This document shows positions 26,063-34,727 of a stretch of DNA of 64,000 nt, piece by piece. Made by a program: the position numbers and the translations under genes. Numbering within the stretch: position 1 is the stretch's first letter; the number at the start of each line of letters is the position of its first letter. A model generated the notes under the pieces. It was given only the letters and a program-made list of their open reading frames with translations. It was not told where the DNA came from and searched no databases. This DNA is from G963674835 sp963674835 (GTDB lineage: Bacteria; Planctomycetota; Planctomycetia; Pirellulales; Thermoguttaceae), in assembly GCA_963674835.2 (NCBI GenBank), contig CAXXKC010000003.1:1736001-1800000 (forward strand), written 5' to 3'.

Positions 26063-26178
26063 GAGAACGGGCTCGATGTGCGTGGGGCAGCGATGTTGCG
26101 CGGGGTGGAAGGCGTGTTTGGGCCGTCGTAGGGCGGGATTGTTGGGGGCGAGCGGGCGTTGCTGAAGACATCCTTGTT

Positions 26179-26195
26179 TGGCACGCGTGTTGCGT
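26179..26195 (+). promoter_or_regulatory. Sigma-54 promoter of the REC/GcvH-hdr-flx operon
   Basis: TTGGCACGCGTGTTGCG has GG at 26181-26182 and GC at 26193-26194 with exactly ten bases between, matching the sigma-54 consensus TGGCACG-N4-TTGC closely. Predicted start near 26206, about 70 bases before ATG 26277. Confidence 0.75.
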
Positions 26196-26276
26196 CAGGT
26201 CCGATCGACGCGAGTTGGGACACGCTCGAATGTCTCGATTGCAGAGTGCCATCTTGCCAAACGAGGGACATTACTC

Positions 26277-27845
26277 ATGCCAAACGAACCAGCACTGTTG
26301 GTCGTGGATGACGAAGATGCAATCTGCGAGGGCTGCCGACGCATCTTCTCCCGCCAGGGCTTCGACGTGCAGAAATGCAGCGACGCGAACCAGGGCTTGA
26401 GTCTGGCAGCCCGTGGCGATTACGCCGCGATCTTGTTGGATGTGAAGATGCCGGAGATGGATGGCCTCCATTTCCTCGAAGCGCTGCGCAAGGACCAGCC
26501 GACGGTGCCGGTGATCTTGATGACCGGTTACCCGAGCATCCCGAACGCGGCCTCGGCCATTCGATTGGGCGCATCGGACTATGTGACGAAGCCATTTACG
26601 CCGGACGAGATCACGCAGGCCGTTCACCGCCTGTTGCACACGAGCCAGAACCCGGCGGCGACAGCGACGATCAGCGAGCCGCCCGCGCCGGATGCTCCGC
26701 TGCATTTCTTCCGCGACGCCTGGTATCAGACGAACCGCGAAGGCATCGCGAGAGTGGGCGCGGTCGTGGTACGGCGGGGCGCGGCGAAGATTCAGTCGCT
26801 GCGTTTGCCGAAGATCGGCGAAGTCGTGTATCAGGGGCTGCCGCTGGCGGTGGTAACGATCGCCGGTCAGCCGCCGCGTACGATCTCTGCACCGCTTTCG
26901 GGCGTTGTCGTGGCCGTGAACGACGCGTTGGCCAGCGACGCGGCGCCGGTGCTCGATGAGCCGTGTGGAAAGGGCTGGCTCGCCTGCATCTGTCCGACAC
27001 GACTCGAGGAGGAATCGACGCGATGCCCGTTGCGGCGCGTCCTCCTGTTGAGCCAAGACGACGAGGCAGCCCGGCAGCAGACGGAACGTCTGTGTGCGCT
27101 GGGGTGCGAGGTGCGCCGGCTCAGCGATCCGAAGGAATTGACCGAAGTTCAACGCGGCTTCGACTCGAACCTGCTGCTGGTCGACGCCAAGACTCTGGGA
27201 ACGGAAGGGCCGGGCATGGTCGGCGCGCTGAACGCGGCCGATCCCGCGTTGAAGATCGTCGTACTGGCGTCGGCCGACTCCGTATTGGAGCCCGCCTATC
27301 GCACGCGGCGGATCTTCTACTATGCCGTCGAGCCGTTTGCCGACAACGAGATCGCGGACATCATCGCCGGCGCTTGCCAGGCGCCGCCGAGTACGCAGCC
27401 GGGTACGCGCCGAGAGCAGGCGCAGACGCTGGGCTGCATCTTCATCACCAACCGGAATCGGACACGCGTGCGGCTGATCGCGGCACCGGGGCTGCTGCGA
27501 CGCGAGGACGGCTTGGGCCTGCTGCTGCGGCAGAGGCTGATGGAGCGACGTTTTCCGCTGGAGAGCTCACCGAGCGAAACGCCGATCACGCCCATGCACT
27601 TGCTCCGCGAAGCGTCTCACTGCGACCGGGTGATCGTGCTGTTGGCACAGGATCACGGTCGGCTGCCGGGGAGCCTGTCGCGCGACACGAAGGCGGAGTA
27701 CATCGCGATGGTGGGTGCGGGCGCCGACAAGGTGACGACATTCCTGCTGCAGCCGAGCGACGTGCCGGACGAGCCGATGGCGTTGGATCCACAGATTCTC
27801 GAGGCGCTGGCGGATCAGTTGTCGCACGAGATGGCATCCTGTTAG
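26277..27845 (+). CDS. Receiver domain protein with GcvH-like (lipoyl-carrier-type) domain and second receiver-like domain
   Basis: ATG 26277 has GAGGGA eight bases upstream. Of 522 residues, about 5-120 form a receiver domain (Asp55 in ILLDVKMPEMDG, Lys in VTKPFTP). About 142-240 resemble the glycine-cleavage H protein fold (AKIQSLRLPKIGEVVYQGLPL, then SAPLSGVVVAVND). The lysine that carries lipoate in GcvH is not seen at the expected place (GQPPRTISAPLSG). About 255-360 look like a degenerate second receiver (VLLLSQDDEAA, LLLVDAKTLG); the rest is unassigned. No DNA-binding or kinase domain is present. As first gene of the sigma-54-driven hdr-flx operon it may connect signalling with the Hdr complex, but its role is unknown. 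Confidence 0.75.
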   Translation: MPNEPALLVVDDEDAICEGCRRIFSRQGFDVQKCSDANQGLSLAARGDYAAILLDVKMPEMDGLHFLEALRKDQPTVPVILMTGYPSIPNAASAIRLGASDYVTKPFTPDEITQAVHRLLHTSQNPAATATISEPPAPDAPLHFFRDAWYQTNREGIARVGAVVVRRGAAKIQSLRLPKIGEVVYQGLPLAVVTIAGQPPRTISAPLSGVVVAVNDALASDAAPVLDEPCGKGWLACICPTRLEEESTRCPLRRVLLLSQDDEAARQQTERLCALGCEVRRLSDPKELTEVQRGFDSNLLLVDAKTLGTEGPGMVGALNAADPALKIVVLASADSVLEPAYRTRRIFYYAVEPFADNEIADIIAGACQAPPSTQPGTRREQAQTLGCIFITNRNRTRVRLIAAPGLLRREDGLGLLLRQRLMERRFPLESSPSETPITPMHLLREASHCDRVIVLLAQDHGRLPGSLSRDTKAEYIAMVGAGADKVTTFLLQPSDVPDEPMALDPQILEALADQLSHEMASC

Positions 27846-27864
27846 CAGACTGTCGAGGTCGCCC

Positions 27865-28416
27865 GTGTCCACTACCACCGCTAGCATGCCCAAGGGCTTC
27901 GAACGCCTGAAGGTGACCGACTGTTACCAATGCGGCAAGTGTTCGGCCGGCTGTCCGATGTCGGAACACATGGACTTGCTGCCGAACCAGTTGGTTCGCC
28001 TGGTTCAGCTTGGCCGCCTGGAGCGAGCGATGATGTGTGAGGCGATCTGGAAATGCGTGTCGTGCATGACCTGCACGACGCGGTGCCCGAAGTCGGTCGA
28101 TTGCGCCGGTGTGATGGACGCCCTGCGACAGGCGGCGGTTCAGCAGGGGAAGGTTCCGGAGGAACGGCGGCGAACCGTCTGCTTCCAACAGGCCTTTCTG
28201 GACAACATCCGCCGCAACGGCCGGCTTTGCGAGCTGGAGCTGATCGGTGTGTTCAAGACGAGGGCGTTCTTCAGGGACCACAGCGTTTCGCTGTTACTGA
28301 AGGACGCGATGTTGGCACCGCAGTTGATCCTGCGCCGGAAGTTCCACATCCGTGGTGAGCGAGCGAAAGACCGCGGAGTCGTGCAACGGATCTTTGAGAG
28401 GTGCGAGCGACGATGA
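27865..28416 (+). CDS. hdrC: Heterodisulfide reductase-type iron-sulfur subunit HdrC
   Basis: The GTG start at 27865 is preceded by GAGG; ATG 27886 is an alternative. The 183-residue protein contains two classic [4Fe-4S] motifs, CYQCGKCSAGCP (Cys20-30) and CVSCMTCTTRCP (Cys64-74), spaced as in HdrC. A helical C-terminus follows. HdrC carries electrons between HdrA and the disulfide-reducing HdrB. It is followed by hdrB and hdrA, the normal partners, 20 bases after the REC/GcvH-like gene. Confidence 0.9.
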   Translation: MSTTTASMPKGFERLKVTDCYQCGKCSAGCPMSEHMDLLPNQLVRLVQLGRLERAMMCEAIWKCVSCMTCTTRCPKSVDCAGVMDALRQAAVQQGKVPEERRRTVCFQQAFLDNIRRNGRLCELELIGVFKTRAFFRDHSVSLLLKDAMLAPQLILRRKFHIRGERAKDRGVVQRIFERCERR

Positions 28417-28489
28417 AACGGCGACCGCCGGTCGCGTTGTGCGCGGCGCGAGTGCCGGCCGTGGCATTGCAACGAGGAGACCTTCCACC

Positions 28490-29332
28490 GTGGATTTCGG
28501 CTACTACCCTGGTTGCGCGTTGCATGGATCGTCGAACGACTATGGACAGTCGGTACGTGCCTGTCTGGCAGCACTGGGCGTCGGGCTGCACGAGCTGGAC
28601 GACTGGATCTGCTGCGGGGCGACGGCGGCCCACTCGCTGAACCATACCTTGGCCGTGGCATTGCCGGCGAGAAACCTGGCCATCGCCGAGCGTGACGGGC
28701 TGACGGACCTGCTGGCGCCGTGCCCGATGTGTTCGATGGAGCTGCTGAAGGCGCAGGGCGTGCTGGCGGCTTCGGAGGATGCCCGGCGGCAGATGTCGGA
28801 GATCGTCGAACTGCCAGTTCGCGGCAGCACGCGGGTGCTCAACCTGATTCAGGTGTTGCAGCAGGTGGGCGTGGAGGCGATCCAGGAGAAGGCGACCCGC
28901 CGGCTCGAAGAGTTCCGCGCGGCATGCTACTACGGATGCCTTCTGACGCGTCCGCCGGAAACGCTGCGGTTCGACGACTGCGAGCAGCCCGATTCGATGG
29001 AGACCATTCTGCGGGCCCTGGGGGCAGAGCCAGTGGAATGGAACTACAAGACAGAGTGCTGCGGGGCCGGCATGACGATCGCCGATGAGGAGGTCGTGCT
29101 GGAGCTGTCGCACAAGATCCTGAGCAACGCACGTCAGCACGACGCCAATTGCATGGTGGTGGCGTGCCCGATGTGTCACGCGAACCTCGACATGAAGCAG
29201 GCCGACATCGAGCGACGCTACGGATGCCGCCACGAGATGCCGGTGTATTATCTGTCGGACCTGGTTGGGCTAGCGGTGGGATTGGACGAGCGCTCGCTAG
29301 GAATCCATCGGCATTTTGTCGTGAAACGGTGA
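28490..29332 (+). CDS. hdrB: Heterodisulfide reductase-type subunit HdrB
   Basis: GTG 28490 is preferred (GAGGAG ten bases upstream) because the product then begins MDFGYYPGC, as HdrB proteins do; the frame is open further upstream but without family residues. The 280-residue protein has two cysteine-rich CCG domains: CAL..., WICCGATAAH and CPMCSMEL in the first, CYYGCLLTRP, TECCGAGMT and CPMCHANLD in the second. These bind the non-cubane Fe-S clusters that reduce a disulfide. The natural disulfide partner (CoM-S-S-CoB, DsrC or another) cannot be inferred; no dsrC-like gene is in the window. hdrC stops 73 bases earlier. Confidence 0.9.
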   Translation: MDFGYYPGCALHGSSNDYGQSVRACLAALGVGLHELDDWICCGATAAHSLNHTLAVALPARNLAIAERDGLTDLLAPCPMCSMELLKAQGVLAASEDARRQMSEIVELPVRGSTRVLNLIQVLQQVGVEAIQEKATRRLEEFRAACYYGCLLTRPPETLRFDDCEQPDSMETILRALGAEPVEWNYKTECCGAGMTIADEEVVLELSHKILSNARQHDANCMVVACPMCHANLDMKQADIERRYGCRHEMPVYYLSDLVGLAVGLDERSLGIHRHFVVKR

Positions 29333-29339
29333 TCAGAGC

Positions 29340-31340
29340 ATGGCACGAATCGGCGTATTCATCTGTTGGTGTGGCGAGAACATCGCCCGCAACGTCGACG
29401 TGGAACGGGCGGCGGTGGCAGCGGGAGAGCTGCCGGGCGTCGTCAGCGCGACCGCGTACAAGTACATGTGCTCTGACCCGGGGCAGTCGCTGATGCGTCG
29501 CGCGATCGCGTCGGAGCGATTGACGGGCGTGGTGGTGGCGTCGTGCTCGCCGCACATGCATCTGCGCACGTTCCGAAAGGCGGCGGCCTTGGAGGGGCTG
29601 AATCCTTACCTGGTCGAGATGGCCAACATCCGCGAGCATTGTTCCTGGGTGCACCACGATCGGCAGGAGGCGACCGAGAAGGCCATCGAACTGATTCGGA
29701 TGGCAGTGGCCAAGGTGCGCTGCAACCATGCTCTGGAGCCGATCGCCATACCCGTGACGCCGAGAGTGCTGGTAATCGGCGGAGGTGTGGCGGGGATTCA
29801 GGCGGCGTTGGACGTGGCAGACGCCGGGCACCAGGTGGTGCTGGTCGAGCGCGAACCGTCGATCGGCGGGAAGATGGCGGGGCTGTCGGAGACGTTTCCG
29901 ACGCTGGACTGCTCGCAGTGCATTCTGACGCCGCGGATGGTCGACGTCGGCCAGCATCCGAACATCACGCTGCACACCTATAGCGAAGTGGAATCGGTCG
30001 AGGGCTATGTCGGCAATTTTCGGGTGACGATTCGAAAGAAGGCCCGTTACGTCGACATCGACAAGTGCACGGGCTGCGGACAGTGCATGACGTCGTGCCC
30101 CTCGAAGAAGACCCCGAGCGAGTTCGATTACCGGATGGGGACGCGGACGGCGATCTACATCCCCTTCCCGCAAGCCGTACCCGCCCGTCCGGTCATCGAC
30201 CGTGACGCGTGTCTGCACTTTCTCAAGGGCAAGTGCGGCATCTGCGTCAAGAAGTGTCAGGCCGGGGCCATCAACTATGACGACCAGGATCGGCTCGTGA
30301 CCGAGGAGGTCGGGGCGGTCATTGTCGCGACCGGCTTCCAACTCTACCAGATCGGCAAGACGCAAGACGGCAACAAGACCGCCGGATACGGCGAGTACGG
30401 ATACGGCCAGCACGCCGACGTGATCGACTCGCTGCAGTTCGAGCGGCTGGTTTCGGCGTCGGGTCCGACCGGCGGCGAGATCCGGCGTCCTTCCGACGGC
30501 ACTGTGCCCAAAACGGTCGTCTTCATCAGTTGCGTCGGTTCTCGCGACAATGCCAAGGGGCTCTCGTACTGCTCGAAGATCTGCTGCATGTACACGGCCA
30601 AACACACGATGCTCTACAAGCACAAGGTGCATGACGGCACAGCGCACGTGTTCTATATGGACATCCGCGCGGGCGGCAAGAACTACGACGAGTTTGTGCG
30701 GCGGGCGATCGAGCAGGACGGGGCGCAGTATCATCGGGGCCGGGTTTCGAAGATCACCGCGGAGCGAGGAAAGCTGATTGTCCGCGGAGTCGACACGCTA
30801 ATGAATGAGTCGCTGACGGTCGAGGCCGACCTGGTCGTGCTGGCTGCGGCCATGCGGCCGGCCCACGAGGTCGAGCGTTTGGCCCAGAAGCTGAGCGTGG
30901 GCTATGACGAGAACGGTTTTCTGTCGGAATCGCACCCGAAGCTGCGGCCGGTGGAGACGAGTTCGGCCGGGGTGTTCGTATGCGGGGCCTGCCAAGGGCC
31001 GAAAGACATTCCCGAATCGGTGGCACAGGCCAGCGCGGCCGCCGGCAAGGTGTTGGTGATGTTCGGCCACCGGCAACTCACTCGCGAGCCGGAAATCGCG
31101 AAGGTGAACGAAACGAACTGCGCGGCGTGTTTTGCGTGTGCGCGGGCGTGCCCGTACAACGCAATCGAGCGAGCGGAGATCGTGGATCGTAAGGGCAACC
31201 CGCTGAAGCGTACGGCCCGGGTCAACCAGGGGTTGTGCATGGGTTGCGGGACGTGCGTGGCGATGTGCCCTTCGAAGAGCATCGACCTGGACGGCTTTAG
31301 CGAGGAACAGGTATACGCGATGCTGGAGAGTCTGGAATGA
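29340..31340 (+). CDS. hdrA: Heterodisulfide reductase-type flavoprotein HdrA
   Basis: The 666-residue protein has an N-terminal Cys-containing segment (FICWCGENIARNVD), a thioredoxin-reductase-like FAD domain (VLVIGGGVAGIQAAL, about 143-157), an insert with two [4Fe-4S] sites (Cys243-253 and Cys291-306) and further flavin-domain strands. Two C-terminal ferredoxin motifs are CAACFACARACP and CMGCGTCVAMCP. HdrA holds the bifurcating FAD and joins the Flx/Mvh electron-input side with HdrBC. It starts seven bases after hdrB stops. Length is standard for HdrA without a fused MvhD. Confidence 0.93.
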   Translation: MARIGVFICWCGENIARNVDVERAAVAAGELPGVVSATAYKYMCSDPGQSLMRRAIASERLTGVVVASCSPHMHLRTFRKAAALEGLNPYLVEMANIREHCSWVHHDRQEATEKAIELIRMAVAKVRCNHALEPIAIPVTPRVLVIGGGVAGIQAALDVADAGHQVVLVEREPSIGGKMAGLSETFPTLDCSQCILTPRMVDVGQHPNITLHTYSEVESVEGYVGNFRVTIRKKARYVDIDKCTGCGQCMTSCPSKKTPSEFDYRMGTRTAIYIPFPQAVPARPVIDRDACLHFLKGKCGICVKKCQAGAINYDDQDRLVTEEVGAVIVATGFQLYQIGKTQDGNKTAGYGEYGYGQHADVIDSLQFERLVSASGPTGGEIRRPSDGTVPKTVVFISCVGSRDNAKGLSYCSKICCMYTAKHTMLYKHKVHDGTAHVFYMDIRAGGKNYDEFVRRAIEQDGAQYHRGRVSKITAERGKLIVRGVDTLMNESLTVEADLVVLAAAMRPAHEVERLAQKLSVGYDENGFLSESHPKLRPVETSSAGVFVCGACQGPKDIPESVAQASAAAGKVLVMFGHRQLTREPEIAKVNETNCAACFACARACPYNAIERAEIVDRKGNPLKRTARVNQGLCMGCGTCVAMCPSKSIDLDGFSEEQVYAMLESLE

Positions 31341-31425
31341 ACGGTGGCGACGGAGAGCCTGGTCGAGGCAGGCCCCTGATGGGTCGTAGCTCGGGAAAAG
31401 GACGAGGTGACGAGGAGAGACCGCG

Positions 31426-31857
31426 ATGAGCGAGAGCCACGAGTTTGAGCCGAAAATCGTCGCCTATGTGTGCAACTGGTGCACGTACCTGGGAGCGGAC
31501 TTGGCCGGGACCAACCGGTTGGAGTATCCGGCGAACGTGCGGATCATTCGATTGCCTTGCACGGGGCGCATCGATTTCAACCTGATCGTCAAGGCGTTCG
31601 AACGCGGTGCCGACGCGGTGCTGGTCTCCGGATGCCATCCGGGCGATTGTCACTACACGGCGGGCAACTATCACGCGCGGCGCCGCTGGATCCTGTTTTG
31701 GCAGTTGTTGGAGACGCTGGGAATCGACTGCCGGCGCGTGCATTTCACGTGGATTTCGGCCGCCGAAGGGAAGAAGTGGCAGCAGATCGTTACGGAGATC
31801 ACGGAGACGACCCGCAAGCTCGGACCTTACAAGGCCTATCGGGCCATTTGTCAGTAG
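31426..31857 (+). CDS. flxD: MvhD/FlxD-type [2Fe-2S] subunit
   Basis: This 143-residue protein has the family cysteine pattern (VCNWCTYLGADLAG, RLPCTGRID, SGCHPGDCHY) of MvhD/FrhD-type proteins, which join HdrA to an electron-donating module. GAGGAG precedes the start. Position between hdrA and three flx-like genes indicates FlxD, the link between the NADH-oxidising FlxABC part and HdrABC. The 85 bases before it hold no gene. Confidence 0.88.
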   Translation: MSESHEFEPKIVAYVCNWCTYLGADLAGTNRLEYPANVRIIRLPCTGRIDFNLIVKAFERGADAVLVSGCHPGDCHYTAGNYHARRRWILFWQLLETLGIDCRRVHFTWISAAEGKKWQQIVTEITETTRKLGPYKAYRAICQ

Positions 31858-31883
31858 CGTTAGAAACGTCAGGTGCGTGAAGC

Positions 31884-32732
31884 ATGCAAGAGGAACTTCG
31901 ACAAACCTGTCGGCGATTGCTGGAGGACGGTACGGTCCAGGTCGTGATCGGCTACGGCCGGCTCACGGCAGACAGCCCGGTCGGACCGGTATTCGTCACG
32001 AGGCCCGAGGATGTCGAGCAGTTGGTGTGGGACGATCAGTGCTTCGCCAACCTGACCAAGTACCTGTCGCGCAAGGAGGTGGTTTCGCTGGGGCGGATCG
32101 GAATCTGCGTGAAGGGATGCGACGAACGGGCGCTGTTGGTTTTGGAGAAGGAATCGCAAATCGACCGCTCGGCGATCACGGTAATCGGCCTGGCTTGCGA
32201 CGGTGTGGGGCGGCCGCTGCTGCCGAAATGCGAAGCGTGCGACGTGCACCTGCCGCGCCGGGCCGACATCACGATCGGCGAAGCGACGGTGGCCGACGAT
32301 CCGGCGGCTGCCGGGCGGCGCTACGAGGAGCTCGATGCTTTCCTGCAGAAGTCGCCTGACGAGCGCATGGCTTACTGGCAGAGCGAGTTGAGCCGGTGCG
32401 TCAAGTGCTATGCGTGCCGGCAGGTGTGTCCGATGTGCTACTGCAAGCAGTGCATCGTCGACAAGAATCGTCCGGTTTCGATCAGCACGTCGGCGACCCT
32501 GATGGGCAACTTCGCCTGGCACATTACGCGGGCCTTCCACCTGGCGGGGCGCTGCGTGGGGTGCGACGAGTGTACGCGGGCCTGCCCTGCGGGTATCGAC
32601 CTGCGGCTGCTGAACCTATCGCTGGCAAAGGCGGCGGAGGAGAGCTTCGCTTTTCGAGCGGGAGTAAACCCTGACGCCGAACCGATCGCCGGCACCTATT
32701 CGCAACAAGACCATGAGGAGTTCATCCGATGA
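31884..32732 (+). CDS. flxC: Iron-sulfur subunit with FrhB-like N-terminus (FlxC-like)
   Basis: The 282-residue protein has an N-terminal half similar to the beta-subunit family of F420-hydrogenase/formate dehydrogenase (VIGYGRL..., IGICVKGCDERALLVLEKE). The C-terminal half has [4Fe-4S] motifs CVKCYACRQVCPMCYC and CVGCDECTRACP. In Flx-type clusters one such ferredoxin-like protein links the flavin subunit to FlxD. The FlxC name is a positional inference. The stop overlaps the next start by ATGA (32729-32732). Confidence 0.75.
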   Translation: MQEELRQTCRRLLEDGTVQVVIGYGRLTADSPVGPVFVTRPEDVEQLVWDDQCFANLTKYLSRKEVVSLGRIGICVKGCDERALLVLEKESQIDRSAITVIGLACDGVGRPLLPKCEACDVHLPRRADITIGEATVADDPAAAGRRYEELDAFLQKSPDERMAYWQSELSRCVKCYACRQVCPMCYCKQCIVDKNRPVSISTSATLMGNFAWHITRAFHLAGRCVGCDECTRACPAGIDLRLLNLSLAKAAEESFAFRAGVNPDAEPIAGTYSQQDHEEFIR

Positions 32733-33748
32733 GCGAGCTTCTCGCGAAAAACGAACTTGTGCGGATGGTGGGCCGGTGGATTTTCGAAGGCCGGCGCGTG
32801 GCGGGTCCGCAATGCGTCAATGCGCACGACGACCGGCGCCGGGGGGAAGTGATCCAATACGGCTGGCTGGCGGAGGCCGAGGCGCTGCGATTGGACGGTT
32901 ACGTCCGGCCGAGCAATTCGATCAAGGAGTTCGCTTTCCCGCGGCATGAGGTCCTTTACGGCTACCAGATCCAAGGCAAGCAGGTCGAGTTGGTGCCGGC
33001 GGAACCGGACATCGTGGAACAGATTATCGTCGGCGCGCGCCCCTGCGATGCGGCCGCGCTGGCCGTTTTGGACGCTGTATTCAATTGGGACACGAAGGAC
33101 GTGTTCTATAACCGGCGCCGCGAGATGACGACCGTGGTGAGCGTGGCGTGCGGAACTTACGACGACGCGTGCTTCTGTACGTCGGTCGGTTCGAGCCCAT
33201 GCGACGAGCGCGGCTCGGATGTTCTGCTGGTGCCGCTCGACGGCGATCGTTACGAAGTTCGCTGTTTGACGGAAAAGGGGAAGCGACTGCTGGCGGGGAA
33301 TACCACGACATCGACGGAAAGCGCGCCGCAGGTTGCGGGCCCGCCCGTGCGGTTCGATGTGGAGAGCTTGGGCGAGTTTCTCGCCGACGGTTACGAGCGA
33401 CCTGAGTGGGCGGCGGTGACGCGCGGTTGCCTGGGCTGCGGGGCGTGCGCCTATACGTGTCCGACGTGTCATTGCTTTGACATCGTCGATGAAGGCAGTG
33501 CGTCGGGAGGGGTTCGCGTGAGGAATTGGGACGCGTGCCAATTCGCGATGTTCACGGTGCACGCATCGGGCCACAATCCGCGCGTGGACCAGTCGCAGCG
33601 GCAGCGGCAGCGCATTCACCACAAGTTTCAGATATATCCGGAGAAGTTCGGCAACTTCCTGTGCACGGGCTGCGGCAATTGCTCACGGAACTGTCCGGTG
33701 GGGATGGGGGTTCTGCCCGTGCTGAAAGTGATTGGGGCCAAGAAATGA
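32729..33748 (+). CDS. flxB: [4Fe-4S] protein related to sulfhydrogenase/anaerobic sulfite reductase beta/A subunits (FlxB-like)
   Basis: The 339-residue protein shows the features of the HydB/AsrA family: the motif GARPCDAAALAVLDAVF, a cysteine-bearing middle (SVACGTYDDACFCTSVG) and two C-terminal [4Fe-4S] motifs, CLGCGACAYTCPTCHC and CTGCGNCSRNCP. These proteins pass electrons between an FAD/NAD subunit and other Fe-S partners. The next gene encodes the matching FAD/NAD subunit and overlaps by ATGA (33745-33748), so a FlxAB pair is likely. Confidence 0.8.
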   Translation: MSELLAKNELVRMVGRWIFEGRRVAGPQCVNAHDDRRRGEVIQYGWLAEAEALRLDGYVRPSNSIKEFAFPRHEVLYGYQIQGKQVELVPAEPDIVEQIIVGARPCDAAALAVLDAVFNWDTKDVFYNRRREMTTVVSVACGTYDDACFCTSVGSSPCDERGSDVLLVPLDGDRYEVRCLTEKGKRLLAGNTTTSTESAPQVAGPPVRFDVESLGEFLADGYERPEWAAVTRGCLGCGACAYTCPTCHCFDIVDEGSASGGVRVRNWDACQFAMFTVHASGHNPRVDQSQRQRQRIHHKFQIYPEKFGNFLCTGCGNCSRNCPVGMGVLPVLKVIGAKK

Positions 33749-34581
33749 TCGACAACATCTACCAACCCGACCTGATGGAAGTGCTTCAAGTCCGGCAGCA
33801 GACGCCCGACGTGAAGGCCGTGCGGATTGGTTTCCGCGACGCGGATCGCGCGCGGAGTTTTTCGTTCCGCGTGGGGCAGTTCGGCATCTTTTCGGTGTTC
33901 GGTTCGGGCGAGTCGACGTTCAATATCTGCTCGAGCTCGGATTGGACCGACTTCGTGGAATTCTGCTTTCGCCGGACGGGGCGCGTGACCGACGCTTTCT
34001 GGAACGTCGAGGAGGGGGACACGGTCGGCTTTCGCGGCCCCTATGGCAACGGATACCCGCTGGAAAAATGGAAGGGTAAGAATCTGATCTTCATCGGCGG
34101 TGGGATCGCCATGCCGCCGATTCGGTGCGCCATTTGGTATGCCTTGGAGAACCGCGAGCAGTTTGGCGATGTGACGATCGTGTACGGCGCCCGAACGGTC
34201 GGGGACCTGGTATTTGCCAACGAATTGGACCGGTGGGCGGAGTTTGATCGCGTGCGGGTGGTGCGGTGCGTCGATCCGGGCGGAGAAACGTCCGACTGGA
34301 ACGGCGAGGTCGGCTTCGTGCCAGCGGTTGTGGAGCGGGCACAAATCGCAGCCGAGAACAGCGTGGCGTTGGTGGTGGGCCCGCCAATCATGATTCAGTT
34401 CACGTTGCCGGTGCTGGAGAAGATGGGCTTGGCCGATGGCGACATCTATACGAGCCTGGAAAACCGGATGAAGTGCGGTGTGGGAAAGTGCGGCCGGTGC
34501 AATTGCGGTCCGGTGTACGTTTGCAAGGAAGGTCCCGTCTTCACGCTCGAGGAACTGAAGCGGATGCCGAAGGACTATTGA
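33745..34581 (+). CDS. flxA: FAD/NAD(P)-binding oxidoreductase with [2Fe-2S] tail (FlxA-like)
   Basis: ATG 33745 overlaps the previous stop; the 278-residue protein begins MIDNIYQPDLMEV. It is a ferredoxin-NADP-reductase-type flavoprotein: FAD-binding barrel with STFNICSS and GFRGPYGNGYPL, a nucleotide-binding domain with FIGGGIAMPPIR and VVGPPIMIQF, and a C-terminal [2Fe-2S] domain (MKCGVGKCGRCNCG, then VCKEGPVF) like PyrK/sulfhydrogenase gamma subunits. It should oxidise NADH and feed electrons through the Flx proteins to HdrA, allowing bifurcation between ferredoxin and a disulfide. Last gene of the operon. Confidence 0.85.
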   Translation: MIDNIYQPDLMEVLQVRQQTPDVKAVRIGFRDADRARSFSFRVGQFGIFSVFGSGESTFNICSSSDWTDFVEFCFRRTGRVTDAFWNVEEGDTVGFRGPYGNGYPLEKWKGKNLIFIGGGIAMPPIRCAIWYALENREQFGDVTIVYGARTVGDLVFANELDRWAEFDRVRVVRCVDPGGETSDWNGEVGFVPAVVERAQIAAENSVALVVGPPIMIQFTLPVLEKMGLADGDIYTSLENRMKCGVGKCGRCNCGPVYVCKEGPVFTLEELKRMPKDY

Positions 34582-34727
34582 GTGTGCGGAGGCGTGGGCA
34601 TAGGGGCGGTGGTGAAGGCGATGCTTGTGGTGGCCCCGCCGAAGGGGGCGTCGGTGTGGATGAAATGGGGGCGCGACGCGGGAGTAGGAATTGCCGTGAG
34701 CGGCACAATTGACTACCATGCGGTCCC

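Noticed and set aside
28839..30734. 631-codon minus-strand frame
   Set aside because: Antisense of hdrB and hdrA, which are certain.
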